Source: Anaeromyxobacter sp.
Lineage (GTDB): Bacteria; Myxococcota; Myxococcia; Myxococcales; Anaeromyxobacteraceae
DNA length: 64,000 bases
Direction of reading: 5' to 3'
Assembly (NCBI GenBank): GCA_025360965.1
Contig: JANYBC010000255.1
Coordinates: 1-64,000, forward strand
Under the pieces are notes generated by a model. It made no database searches. It saw only the letters and a list, made by a program, of their open reading frames with translations, and had not been told where the DNA came from. This document shows, piece by piece, positions 1-9,804 of this stretch (position 1 is its first letter; every line of letters starts with the position of its first letter). Position numbers and translations under genes: made by a program.

Positions 1-1
1 C

Positions 2-1039
2 TGGGACTGCGAGCACGCCAAGACCCCGGACGGCTACTACCAGGTGCGCGGCGGCATCGACTACGCCATCGCCAAGTCGCTGGCGGCCGCCCCCTTCGCC
101 GACATCCTCTGGATGGAGACCAAGACCGCCGACCTGCACGACGCCAAGCGGTTCGCCGACGCCATCCACCTCGCCTTCCCCGGCAAGATGTTGGCCTACA
201 ACCTCTCCCCCTCGTTCAACTGGGACACCACCGGCATGAACGACGAGCAGATGAGGGCTTTCCCCATCGAGCTCGGCAAGATGGGCTTCGTCTTCAACTT
301 CATCACCTACGGCGGCCACCAGATCGACGGCCTGGCGGCCGAGGAGTTCGCCGCCTCGCTGCGCGAGGACGGCATGCTGGCGCTGGCCCGGCTGCAGCGG
401 AAGTTCCGGCTCACCGAGTCAGGCTACCGCACGCCGCAGACGCTGGTGGGCGGCCCGCGCGCCGACGCCGGGCTGATGGCCATCTCCGGCCGCACCTCGA
501 CCACCAAGGCCATGGGCCAGGGCTCGACCCAGCACCAGCACCTGGTCCAGACCGAGGTGCCGCCCAAGCTGCTGGAGGACTGGATCGACCTCTGGCGCAA
601 GCGGCACGGCGTGGCCGAGAAGCTCAAGGTCTCGCTCAAGCCGCGCACCGCCGGCTCCGACCTGCTCGAGCTCTCGCTGCTGGCCCCGGACGGGAAGGCG
701 AGGGCCAACGTCATCTTCGCCGTGATCCAGGACCGCAAGGGGCGGAACATCCTCTCCATCCGCGACCAGAACAACTTCGATCTCGCCCTCCGGAAGAAGC
801 GGCTCATGACGCTGCTGCAACTCTTCCTCATGCACCGCTACAAGATCTACTCGGTGCACTACGTGTCGCCCACCGAGGACAACCAGCGCCAGGCCGAGGG
901 CATGAAGAAGCTGGGGCTCTTCCGGCTCGTCAACGTGGAGGTCGGCGAGATCATCGTCGCCGACGTGGACCAGGACAAGGTCAAGGGGCTGCTGGCGCTG
1001 GAGCGGGCCGCGCTGGTCGACATGGTGCTGGCGAAGTAG
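2..1039 (+). CDS. aceA: Isocitrate lyase (5' truncated by window start)
   Basis: Frame open from base 2 ([45 protein letters not shown]...), typical isocitrate lyase C-terminal half. Confidence 0.95.
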   Translation, partial: WDCEHAKTPDGYYQVRGGIDYAIAKSLAAAPFADILWMETKTADLHDAKRFADAIHLAFPGKMLAYNLSPSFNWDTTGMNDEQMRAFPIELGKMGFVFNFITYGGHQIDGLAAEEFAASLREDGMLALARLQRKFRLTESGYRTPQTLVGGPRADAGLMAISGRTSTTKAMGQGSTQHQHLVQTEVPPKLLEDWIDLWRKRHGVAEKLKVSLKPRTAGSDLLELSLLAPDGKARANVIFAVIQDRKGRNILSIRDQNNFDLALRKKRLMTLLQLFLMHRYKIYSVHYVSPTEDNQRQAEGMKKLGLFRLVNVEVGEIIVADVDQDKVKGLLALERAALVDMVLAK

Positions 1040-1058
1040 GCCAGCGGTCGAGGCCACC

Positions 1059-2099
1059 ATGCTCGGCGTCCTGCTGCTCAACCTCGGCACCCCTGAGGCC
1101 CCCACCGCGCCCGCGGTCCGCCGCTACCTGCGCGAGTTCCTCTCCGACCCGCGGGTCATCGACATCCACCCGGTGGCCCGCACGCTCCTCCTTGAGCTGG
1201 TCATCCTGCCGACGCGGCCGAGCAAGAGCGCCGCGGCCTACGCCAAGGTCTGGACCGACCAGGGCTCGCCGCTGCTCACCTTCTCGCGGGCGCTGGAGGG
1301 CAAGGTGCGCGAGGCGCTCGGGCCCGGCCACCTCGTCGAGCTGGCCATGCGTTATGGCCGCCCACCGATCGCCGACGCCCTGGCGCGCCTGCGGGAGGGC
1401 GGGGCGACCCGGCTGGTGGTGGCGCCGCTCTACCCGCAGTACTCCTCGGCGGCGACCGGCTCCTCGCTCGAGGCGGTCTTCGCGGCGCTCTCCCGCCAGC
1501 ACGTGGTGACGCCGGTCCAGGTCCTGCCCCCCTTCTACGACGACCCCGGCTTCATCGCCGCCTTCGCCGCGGTCGGCGCGCCGGTGCTGGCGCGCGAGCA
1601 CCCCGACCACGTCCTCTTCAGCTTCCACGGCCTGCCGGAGCGGCACGTCAAGGCCTCCGACCACTCCGGCCGCACCTGCCTGCGGTCGGCCGGCTGCTGC
1701 GACGCCATCGGCCTGGCCAACCGCGACTGCTACCGGGCCCAGTGCTTCGCCACGGCGCGGGCGCTGGCGGTGCGGCTCGGGCTGCGGCCCGGCGCCTGGA
1801 GCGTCTGCTTCCAGTCCCGCCTCGGCCGGACCCCCTGGATCAAGCCCTACACCGACCTGCGGCTCGACGAGCTGGCCCGCGAGGGGAAGAGGCGGCTGGT
1901 GGTCTTCTGCCCGGCCTTCGTGGCCGACTGCCTGGAGACCCTGGAGGAGATCGGCCTGCGCGCCAGCGAGCAGTTCACGGCGGCCGGCGGGGAGCGGCTG
2001 GCGCTGGTCCCGTCGCTCAACGCCACCGGACCCTGGGTCGAGGCCCTGGTCGAGCTGCTGCGCCGCACCGCCGGGGCGCCGGCCCGGCCGGTGGCCTGA
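1059..2099 (+). CDS. hemH: Ferrochelatase
   Basis: MLGVLLLNLGTPEAPTAPAVRRYLREFLSDPRVID and SFHGLPERHVK motifs. Confidence 0.95.
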   Translation: MLGVLLLNLGTPEAPTAPAVRRYLREFLSDPRVIDIHPVARTLLLELVILPTRPSKSAAAYAKVWTDQGSPLLTFSRALEGKVREALGPGHLVELAMRYGRPPIADALARLREGGATRLVVAPLYPQYSSAATGSSLEAVFAALSRQHVVTPVQVLPPFYDDPGFIAAFAAVGAPVLAREHPDHVLFSFHGLPERHVKASDHSGRTCLRSAGCCDAIGLANRDCYRAQCFATARALAVRLGLRPGAWSVCFQSRLGRTPWIKPYTDLRLDELAREGKRRLVVFCPAFVADCLETLEEIGLRASEQFTAAGGERLALVPSLNATGPWVEALVELLRRTAGAPARPVA

Positions 2100-2127
2100 C
2101 CGCTCGAGGGCGCGAGAGGGGCGGGCC

Positions 2128-4233
2128 CTACTTGAGGTGGCCGTCGTACCAGTCGAGGTAGCGCTCTGCCCGGTCGCGGATGTAGCTCGGCCGGGTGAAG
2201 CCGTGGGCCTCCCCCGGATAGATGACCAGCCTGGTGTCGCGCCCCAGGCTGCGCAGCGCTTGGTACATCTGCTCGCTGCCGCTGATGGGGACGTTGAAGT
2301 CCTTCTCCCCGCCGAGGAAGAGCGTCGGCGTCTTGATCCGGTCGGCGTGCAGGAAGGGCGCGGAGAGCTTGAGCCAGGTCCCGGCCGCGCTCCACGGCGT
2401 CCCCAGCTCCGCCTCCCACTCCCGCACGTACATGTCCGCCCCGTAGCCGGCCAGCATGTTCGACATGCCGGCGCCGCTGATCGCCGCCTTGAAGCGCTGG
2501 TCCTGCGCGATCACCGAGTTGGTGAGGATGGCACCGTAGCTCCAGCCGCCGATGCCGAGCCGGGTGGGATCGGCCAGGCCGCGCGCCACGGCGTCGTCGA
2601 CCGCCGCCAGCGCGTCCTGCGCGTCCTTGTTGCCCCAGTCGGCGAGGACGGCGCTGGCGAAGTCCTGCCCCTTGCCCAGGCTGCCGCGCGGGTTGACGAG
2701 GATCACCAGGTAGCCCCGCGCCGCCAGCAGCTGCCAGCACGGATCGAAGGGCTGGTCGAGCGCGTAGCTGAACTGCCCCACCGGTCCACCGTGGAGCCTG
2801 AGGATGGCCGGGGCGCGCGTCCCCTCGCGGTGGCCGGGCGGCTTGATGATGAAGCCGGAGATGACGGTGCCGTCGCGGCTCTTGAAGCTGGTCTCCTCCA
2901 TCGCACTGAGCCGCAGCTCGTCCAGCAGGGCGTCGTTCTGCCGGGAGAGCGGACGCCAGCCGGCCCCGTCCTGCACCTGGACCTCCGGCACGGTGGTGGC
3001 GGTGTTGGAGAGCGCCGCGATCCGCCCGGCCCGGCTGACGTCGAACCCGGCCACGGATCGGCGCCCGTCGAGCACCGGCTCCGGCCGGCCCCCCGCCGCC
3101 GGGACCCTCACCAGCCGCTGGGCCCGGTCCTCCTCCACGATCACGTAGAGCGCCTTCCCGTCGGGGGCCCAGGCCGGGCTCGACACCCAGCGGTCGAGCT
3201 CCGCGGTCAGGACCCGCACCGGGCCACCGGCCACCGCCACCGTCGCCAGCCTGGTCGGCGCGTAGTAGAGGAGCCTCGGCGCGCCGCCCTGCAGGAAGGC
3301 GAGCTGGCGGCCGTCGGGGCTCCAGGCGATCCGGTTGGTCCCGCCCTCGCCGCCCGGGTTGTTGACCGCCCCCTCGAAGCGGGTGAGCTGGCGCGGCTCG
3401 GCGCCGGCGTGGGCCTCGATGAGGTAGAGCTCCCAGGCGTTGGAGCGGTCGGCGTCGGCGCCCCGCTGGGCCAGGAAGGCGATGCTCCTCCCGTCCGGCG
3501 ACCACTCCGGGTTGAGGTCCTCGCCTTCACCATGGGTGAGCGGCTCGATCCGGCCGCTGGAGAGCTCGAGGAGGTGGAGGTGGCTGCGCCCGCGGGCCAG
3601 GTAGCCGGCGCCGTCCTCCTTGAAGTAGTACCGGTCGATGACGATGGGCGGGGACACCTTCTCCTTGCCGGCCTCGCCGCCGGGCGGGGCCGGATCGACG
3701 TCCTTCATCACCAGCACCAGCCGCGATCCATCGGGCGCCCAGGCGTAGTCGGCCACGCCGCCGCGGGCCTCGGTGAGCCGCCGCGGCTCCCCGCCGGCGC
3801 GCGGCAGCAGCCAGACCTGCTCGACGCCGTTCTCGTCCCCCCGGCTCGACAGGTAGGCCAGGTACCTGCCGTCCGGGCTCCAGCGTGGGCTGGTCTCCGA
3901 CTCCCGGGCGCCGGCCGTCAGCTGCATGGTGGTGGCGCCGTCCCAGCTGGTCATCCAGAGGTGGCCGAGCCGCTTGTCGGCCTTGAGGTCGTGGGTGGCG
4001 ACCACGTAGGCCACCCAGGCGCCGTCCGGCGAGATGCGCGGGTCCTCCACCTCCTTGAAGCGCGAGAGGTCGTCGACGGTGATGAGCCGCTTCGGGGTCG
4101 CGGCCGGGGTCGCGGCCGGGCTTGCCGCCGGGCCGGTGATCGGAGCCGCCTGCGCGGCCAGGGGCACGGCTGGGAGTGCCACGGCCAGGAGGGCCACGGC
4201 GAGACAGGCGGCGCGAGGCAGGAGCTGGTGCAT
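2128..4233 (-). CDS. S9 family peptidase (prolyl oligopeptidase / acylaminoacyl-peptidase type), secreted
   Basis: Signal peptide, WD40-like beta-propeller repeats (ISPDGAWVAYV, WSPDGRYLAYLSS), GGWSYGA nucleophile elbow. Confidence 0.92.
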   Translation of the reverse strand: MHQLLPRAACLAVALLAVALPAVPLAAQAAPITGPAASPAATPAATPKRLITVDDLSRFKEVEDPRISPDGAWVAYVVATHDLKADKRLGHLWMTSWDGATTMQLTAGARESETSPRWSPDGRYLAYLSSRGDENGVEQVWLLPRAGGEPRRLTEARGGVADYAWAPDGSRLVLVMKDVDPAPPGGEAGKEKVSPPIVIDRYYFKEDGAGYLARGRSHLHLLELSSGRIEPLTHGEGEDLNPEWSPDGRSIAFLAQRGADADRSNAWELYLIEAHAGAEPRQLTRFEGAVNNPGGEGGTNRIAWSPDGRQLAFLQGGAPRLLYYAPTRLATVAVAGGPVRVLTAELDRWVSSPAWAPDGKALYVIVEEDRAQRLVRVPAAGGRPEPVLDGRRSVAGFDVSRAGRIAALSNTATTVPEVQVQDGAGWRPLSRQNDALLDELRLSAMEETSFKSRDGTVISGFIIKPPGHREGTRAPAILRLHGGPVGQFSYALDQPFDPCWQLLAARGYLVILVNPRGSLGKGQDFASAVLADWGNKDAQDALAAVDDAVARGLADPTRLGIGGWSYGAILTNSVIAQDQRFKAAISGAGMSNMLAGYGADMYVREWEAELGTPWSAAGTWLKLSAPFLHADRIKTPTLFLGGEKDFNVPISGSEQMYQALRSLGRDTRLVIYPGEAHGFTRPSYIRDRAERYLDWYDGHLK

Positions 4234-4613
4234 CGCCGACTTCTACCCCAAAGAGCGGCGGGCCGGCCCGGGTAACCAGCCGACAGCAGGGCTCCACTAG
4301 CAGCCCCCGGGGCCGGACTTCTGTGCCGCTCTTCGAGACGTAGACGTACTCGTAGTTCCCGGCCAGCGACGCGTTGCGCGGCGGGGCCCGGAAGCTGACC
4401 GACTGGGCGATGGCAGGCCTTGGAGCAGCCATCGGGAACCGGTCGCGCAGGCCCCAGAAGGGGCGCGGTCGTCTTGCCAGGTTCAAGCTGCCTCCACCTG
4501 GCGCGCGCACTCGAAGAGCAGGGCATCGCCGGTGACCTGGACCGGCACGCGCTCCCACCTGATCCGCCGCGGAAGTTGGCCGCGCGGCGCCGACGGCGGG
4601 CTACACTCCCCGC

Positions 4614-6233
4614 GTGCCCCCCCCGGTTGGAACGCTCCACCCCTCCGACGAACCCCGCCCCGGCTCCTCGCTGGCCGAGAAGGCGCTCTGGTCTCGCCTC
4701 AAGACCGGGCTGCCGGCCGGCTGGACCGCCTGGCACTCGCTGCGCATCCGCGACGCCAGGAACCTGCTGGGCGAGACCGACTTCGTGCTGGCCCACCCGG
4801 AGCGCGGGCTGCTGGTGCTGGAGGTCAAGGGCGGGCAGGTGGAGCAGCGCGACGGCCGCTGGTTCTCCAACGGCGCGCCGCTGCAGCACTCGCCGCTCGA
4901 TCAGGCGCGGACCTTCCTCTCCCGGCTCGTGAAGCGGCTCGACGAGTGGCACTGCACGCCGCCGGCCTGGGGCGCGGCCGTGGCCTTCCCGGATCGCGAC
5001 GTCGACGAGCAGCCGACCCAGGATGACCTGAAGGGCGTGGTGCTCGGCAAGAACCACCTCGTCTGGCTCGACCAGTGGCTGCTCTCGGTGGTGGAGAAGG
5101 CGCTGCCCGAGGCCCGGCCGGCGCGCGGCGAGTGGATGAAGCGGCTCAACGACCTCTGGGGCGAGAGCTGGTCGAAGCCGCTCAGGCTCGGTACCCGGGT
5201 CGAGCTGGCCAGGCAGCGGCGGCTGGCGCTCGACGAGCGGCAGCTCGACGCCCTCGACCTGCTGGCGGGCCAGGACCGGGCGCTGATCCAGGGCGGCGCC
5301 GGCACCGGCAAGACGCTGCTGGCGGTCGAGGCGGCGCGGCGGCAGGCCGACGAGGGGAAGCGGGTGCTGCTGCTCTGCTCGACGCAGCCGCTGGCCAAGT
5401 GGCTGCGGGCCCGGCTCGAGGGCACCGGCATCCAGGTGGAGACGGTGAGCGGGCTGGCCCGGACGCTGGCCGAGCAGGCCGACGGCCCGCGCGCCGGCGG
5501 GGAGCCGCTGGTCGAGGCCGACTGGAAGCGCTTCTTCGAGCGGGCCTGCGAGCTGGTCACGCCCGACTGGGACTCGGTGATCATCGACGAGGCGCAGGAT
5601 TTCCCCTTCGAGGCCTGGGCGCTGGTCGAGGGGCTGGCGCGCGGGCGTCGGCTCTGGGCCTTCCAGGACCCGGGGCAGTGCTACTGGCGCGATCGGGTGG
5701 TGCCGGCCGAGCTCTTCGGCAAGCCGTTCCTGCTGCGGCGCGGGCAGCGTTCGCCGGGCGGCATCGAGGCCCTGGCGGCGCGCTACGCCGGCGAGTACGG
5801 CGACGACAAGGCGATCGCGCGGGCGGTGGCGTCGCGCGAGCTGGTGCTGGTCGAGTGCGCGGCGCCGGCGCAGGCGGCCGACAAGGTCGGCGTCGAGGTG
5901 GAGCGGTTGGTGGGCGAGGGGATCGCGCTCGGCGACATCGGCGTCGTCTCCTTGCATGGCCAGGGGAAGCCGGAGGCTGTCCACCGCGCGGCGAAGCTGG
6001 GGCGCTTCCAGTTCGTGCTGGCCGACGCCGACGGGATGGAGGAGCGGCTGGTGGCCGACTCCTTCCTGCGCTGGAAGGGGCTGGAGCGGCCGGTGATCAT
6101 CATCGCCGACGGCGACCCGGCCATGAACCAGTTCGCGGTGCGCATGCACATCGCGCTGACGCGGGCGCTGGCCGCGGTGCGGATCGTGGCGCCACGCGGC
6201 GACGGGCCGTGGCCGGGGTTGCCTCCCCGTTGA
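4614..6233 (+). CDS. NERD-domain nuclease/helicase-like ATPase (GTG start)
   Basis: NERD motif ETDFVLAHPERGLLVLEVKGG, Walker A GGAGTGKT, Walker B VIIDEAQDF. Confidence 0.85.
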   Translation: MPPPVGTLHPSDEPRPGSSLAEKALWSRLKTGLPAGWTAWHSLRIRDARNLLGETDFVLAHPERGLLVLEVKGGQVEQRDGRWFSNGAPLQHSPLDQARTFLSRLVKRLDEWHCTPPAWGAAVAFPDRDVDEQPTQDDLKGVVLGKNHLVWLDQWLLSVVEKALPEARPARGEWMKRLNDLWGESWSKPLRLGTRVELARQRRLALDERQLDALDLLAGQDRALIQGGAGTGKTLLAVEAARRQADEGKRVLLLCSTQPLAKWLRARLEGTGIQVETVSGLARTLAEQADGPRAGGEPLVEADWKRFFERACELVTPDWDSVIIDEAQDFPFEAWALVEGLARGRRLWAFQDPGQCYWRDRVVPAELFGKPFLLRRGQRSPGGIEALAARYAGEYGDDKAIARAVASRELVLVECAAPAQAADKVGVEVERLVGEGIALGDIGVVSLHGQGKPEAVHRAAKLGRFQFVLADADGMEERLVADSFLRWKGLERPVIIIADGDPAMNQFAVRMHIALTRALAAVRIVAPRGDGPWPGLPPR

Positions 6234-6407
6234 TCGCGCTGGCCTTAGCCAGCGCAAGCCTCTGGCCAGCACCTCCAGCCCATCGTTTCACTTCCGCGGC
6301 ACAGTCACCGCCCAACTGCTCGTCATCACTCGACTTGCCTCCTTGTTATCGTTTCATGTATCGTTTCAGTCATCGTTTCACCCACCAGCCCTGCCTCACC
6401 AACCACC

Positions 6408-7733
6408 ATGTCCGACGTCGACGCCCTCCTCTCCCAGCTCGCTCGCTGCCGCGTGGCCCGGGCCGCCGAGCTGCGCGGGGCGCTGAGGATCTCCGGGCCG
6501 ACGCTCTCCCGGCTGGTGGCCAAGGCCGGTGAGCGGGTCTTGCGCATGGGGAGCGGGCGGTCGACCGCCTACGCGAGGACGCGCACCATCGAGGGGCTGG
6601 GCCAGCGGCTGCCGATCTTCCGGGTCGACGAGGCCGGCGAGGCGACCGCGACCGGCCTGCTGCACCTGCTGGCCGAGGGGCGTCACTGGTGGGCTTCGGG
6701 CCGCGCTGGCGTCCACTTCACCGGACTGCCCCCGGCGCTGGCCGACATGGCGCCGCAAGGGTTCCTGGGCCACGGCTTTCCGGCCCGCTTCCCGGAGCTG
6801 GGGCTCCCTCCACGACCGGGGCGCTGGACGGATGACCACCGGCTCATCGCGCTGGCCCGCCGCGGCGAGGACTGCGTCGGCGACCTGGTGGTAGGGGACG
6901 AGTCGCTGGCGCGCGCCCTGTCGACGCCGCTGCGCGAGGTCGAGCCGGTCGTCTACCCGCAGCTCGCCGAGCGGGCCGCCACCGACGTGGCAGGCTCCTC
7001 GGCCGGCGGCGAGCGGCCCAAGTTCGGCGCCTTCGCCCGGGGGCGTCACCTGCTGGTGAAGTTCGCGTCCGGCGAGTCGGCACCGAGCGCGCGGCGCTGG
7101 CGCGACCTGCTCTGGTGCGAGTGGAAGGCGCTGGAGCTGGTGGCCACCGCGGGCGTACCGGCCTCGACGGCCCGCTGGATGGACGTGGAGGGCTGGCGCT
7201 TCCTCGAGGTGGAGCGGTTCGACCGGGTCGGTGCGCGCGGCAGGCGGGCGGTCATTTCGCTGGGCGCCATCGACAACCAGCACCTCGGCGTGGGCGGCGA
7301 CTGGATCGCGGTGGTGGCCCAGCTGGTCGGGCCGCCCTTCCTGCTCTCGCCTGAGGACCGGCGACGGGTGCGCTGGCTCGACACCTTCGGCCAGCTGATC
7401 GGCAACACCGATCGTCACCCCGGCAACCTGGCCTTCCTGGCGGCGCCGGGCGGGGCGCTGCGGCTGGCGCCGTCCTACGACATGCTGCCGATGATCCTCG
7501 CCCCCTCGGCGGAGACCCTGGTGCAGCGGCGCTTCGTGCCGGCGCCGCCGACGGGCGCCACGCTCGACGTCTGGCCCGACGCCGCGGCCTGGGCCGGGCG
7601 GTTCTGGGGCGAGGTGGCGGCGCAGCCGCTGCTCACCGATGCGGTGCGGCGCTTCGCCGAGGAGGCTGGGGCCGCGGTGGCGGCGCTGGAGCGGCGCGTG
7701 GCGCCGGGGCGTGTCGGGCGGCCTTCCGGGTAA
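6408..7733 (+). CDS. HipA-family kinase, YjjJ-like with N-terminal winged helix
   Basis: N-terminal HTH (LRISGPTLSRLVAKAGERVLRMG), HipA catalytic segment LIGNTDRHPGNLAFL and PSYDMLPM. Confidence 0.85.
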   Translation: MSDVDALLSQLARCRVARAAELRGALRISGPTLSRLVAKAGERVLRMGSGRSTAYARTRTIEGLGQRLPIFRVDEAGEATATGLLHLLAEGRHWWASGRAGVHFTGLPPALADMAPQGFLGHGFPARFPELGLPPRPGRWTDDHRLIALARRGEDCVGDLVVGDESLARALSTPLREVEPVVYPQLAERAATDVAGSSAGGERPKFGAFARGRHLLVKFASGESAPSARRWRDLLWCEWKALELVATAGVPASTARWMDVEGWRFLEVERFDRVGARGRRAVISLGAIDNQHLGVGGDWIAVVAQLVGPPFLLSPEDRRRVRWLDTFGQLIGNTDRHPGNLAFLAAPGGALRLAPSYDMLPMILAPSAETLVQRRFVPAPPTGATLDVWPDAAAWAGRFWGEVAAQPLLTDAVRRFAEEAGAAVAALERRVAPGRVGRPSG

Positions 7734-7768
7734 TCGGGCGCGCTTCAGCGGGCCCTGTCTTCTGGCCA

Positions 7769-9268
7769 TCACCTCAGGTCAACCTCCCCGAAGCCGCTAC
7801 CCCGTGGCGCCCGCACCGTGGCGGCCACCCCGTACTCCGCCCCGTACTCCGCCCCGTATTCCGCTCCGTACTCCGCCACCGCCTCCCGCGCCCCGCGGTA
7901 CCTCGCCATCACCCGCTCGCCAAACGCCTGCCGCGCCGCCAGTCTGTTGTGCGCGGCACAGACGAGGCGAAAATCGGCCTCCTGCTCCCCGCCCCAGTCG
8001 GCCCACGGGACGATGTGGTCGAGCTCCAGCCGCAGCTTCGAGCCGCAGCAACCTCCGCCGTCGAGCGGCCAGCTGCAACGTCCGGCGTCGCGCGCCCAGA
8101 CGGCGCGCTTCACCGCGGCCGGGATGGCCGCGCGGGGGCCGTCGCGCCGGTGGAGCGGTTCGGCGAGGTTCGGCTCCGCCGCAGGCTGCGCCGGAGTCGG
8201 AGCGGCGTCCGGGGTGGTGTCGGGACCGGGGGCCGGGGCGGGGGCGGGGGCGGGGGCGGGTTCTGGAGCGGAGGCCGAGGCTGCGATCGCGGTCGGGATC
8301 GCGGTCGGGATCGCGGTCGACGCCGGAGCCGGAGCCGGAGCCGGGGTCGCCGTCGACGTCGCCCGCACCGCCCGCGGCTTCTTCACCTGCCCGCGCGCCC
8401 TTGCCTGCTTCTCCAGCAGCAGGTCGAGCGCCGCCTCCAGCACCTGCTCGGTGGTGGCGCGGGGGATGGCGTGGCCGAGCCCCTGGCGGGCAGTCTTGAG
8501 CTTCTCGAGGAAGCGGCGGCTGACCGTGGTGCTGAGGCGGCTCAGCTCTGCCGTGAGCGGGTCGACCTCGTCCCGGCGCGGCTCCGGCCGGCGCGGCTCG
8601 ACCGGTGCGGGGGGCGAGACCTGCGTTTTGGACGTCCAAAGTGACTCTGGGTCCGTGTTCTGCGCGGCGGCCGCCTGCGGCAGGCCGGCCTGGGCGGTCG
8701 ACGCCGAGGGGGAAGCGGAGTCGCACGACCTGTCGAGCAGGAAGGACGCCGCCTCGGCACCGCGAACCGTCGCCAGCGGCCTGACCACCGTCCGCATGGG
8801 CGGCGACTCGCGCGGCTGCAGCTCGGCGACGATCTCCCTGGCCTCGCGGGTGGAGATGCCGAGGAAGCGGGGCAGCACCGCCTCCCGGTTCTCCTCCGTC
8901 AGGACCTTGGCCAGCTCGCCCATGGTGCTCAGGCAGAGCTGCCCCTGGCGGAGCGGCTGCTCCAGCTCCGGGAAGCGCTGGAGCAGGCGAGCCGCCTCCT
9001 GCCGCCAGAAGGTCGGGGCCGGGGAGAGGCCGAGCTCGACGAGCAGGAAGGCGAAGAGGTTCGCGTGCCCGAGCGCCTCCCAACCACCGCGCCGGTCGAA
9101 GTCGGCCAGGGCGATGAGGAAGTCGGCCATCGCCGACTGCTCCGTGCGCAGCAATGTCTTGAGTGCGTCGCGCTGCTGCCGTGCTTCCAGGAGTTCGAGA
9201 GGACGGCAGGCCGGAGCGTGAGCGTGCGCCGCGGCCGAGGGAAGGGTCGGTTGCGCGTGGTTGATCAT
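7769..9268 (-). CDS. HNH endonuclease-domain protein with low-complexity linker and AEYG repeat tail
   Basis: C-terminal HNH (CSWPLDGGGCCGSKLRLELDHIVPWADWGGEQEADFRLVCAAHNRL). Confidence 0.8.
   Translation of the reverse strand: MINHAQPTLPSAAAHAHAPACRPLELLEARQQRDALKTLLRTEQSAMADFLIALADFDRRGGWEALGHANLFAFLLVELGLSPAPTFWRQEAARLLQRFPELEQPLRQGQLCLSTMGELAKVLTEENREAVLPRFLGISTREAREIVAELQPRESPPMRTVVRPLATVRGAEAASFLLDRSCDSASPSASTAQAGLPQAAAAQNTDPESLWTSKTQVSPPAPVEPRRPEPRRDEVDPLTAELSRLSTTVSRRFLEKLKTARQGLGHAIPRATTEQVLEAALDLLLEKQARARGQVKKPRAVRATSTATPAPAPAPASTAIPTAIPTAIAASASAPEPAPAPAPAPAPGPDTTPDAAPTPAQPAAEPNLAEPLHRRDGPRAAIPAAVKRAVWARDAGRCSWPLDGGGCCGSKLRLELDHIVPWADWGGEQEADFRLVCAAHNRLAARQAFGERVMARYRGAREAVAEYGAEYGAEYGAEYGVAATVRAPRGSGFGEVDLR
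7831..7878. repeat. 12-bp in-frame tandem repeat (4 copies, CGTACTCCGCCC consensus) encoding AEYG repeats
   Basis: cgtactccgccc x2, cgtattccgctc, cgtactccgcca. Confidence 0.9.
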
Positions 9269-9392
9269 TCACGCATCGTCTCACGCAGGTCTGACATTTC
9301 CGGGGTCGCGGACACGCATGAGACCCAACAGGGACGGGGGCTTCCTGGCGATCGGGCGGAGCGGCTGTCCTTGGCCTGGGTAGGCTCCTCGC

Positions 9393-9755
9393 ATGGTCGC
9401 CGACGCGCTGAAAACCCCGCTTCCCCGCTCCCGGCGTCGCTGGGTCGACACCTGGATGCAAGGCGGTTCAGGTCGCTCCGGGCGGCCCCGCCCTTCCGCC
9501 GAGCTGCGGCTGCTCTGGCGCCTCTCGCTCTCGGCACTCAACGAGGCGCCGCGCTTCAGGGAGCCGGGCATGGCCCGCGACTCCTACTGGCTGGCGGCCA
9601 GGCTAGAGCGCGCGCGCGGGGAGGCGCAGGTGCGGCGGCTGCTCCTGCTGGCGCTGGAGGCCTTCAACGCAAAGCCACGCTTTGCCATCCCCTGCGAGCG
9701 GACCGACTCGTATGCCGTCGCGGCGAGGTTGGGGCGATTGTTTGACGCCTGGTAG
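9393..9755 (+). CDS. Hypothetical 120-aa protein with internal duplication
   Basis: ORF with TAGGCT box 6 nt before ATG; two similar halves. Confidence 0.6.
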   Translation: MVADALKTPLPRSRRRWVDTWMQGGSGRSGRPRPSAELRLLWRLSLSALNEAPRFREPGMARDSYWLAARLERARGEAQVRRLLLLALEAFNAKPRFAIPCERTDSYAVAARLGRLFDAW

Positions 9756-9804
9756 CAGCCGCCGGATCCTGGACTGGCTCCTCCGCCCCGACGAGAGGTC
9801 TCGA

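Noticed and set aside
2137-4275. 712-aa plus-strand ORF antisense to the S9 peptidase (and many similar antisense ORFs, e.g. 11932-14538, 21180-24356, 24584-27898, 41019-43487, 48313-50574)
   Set aside because: Low-complexity Arg/Ala/Gly/Pro/Val-rich translations mirroring clear genes; artefacts of high GC at third positions
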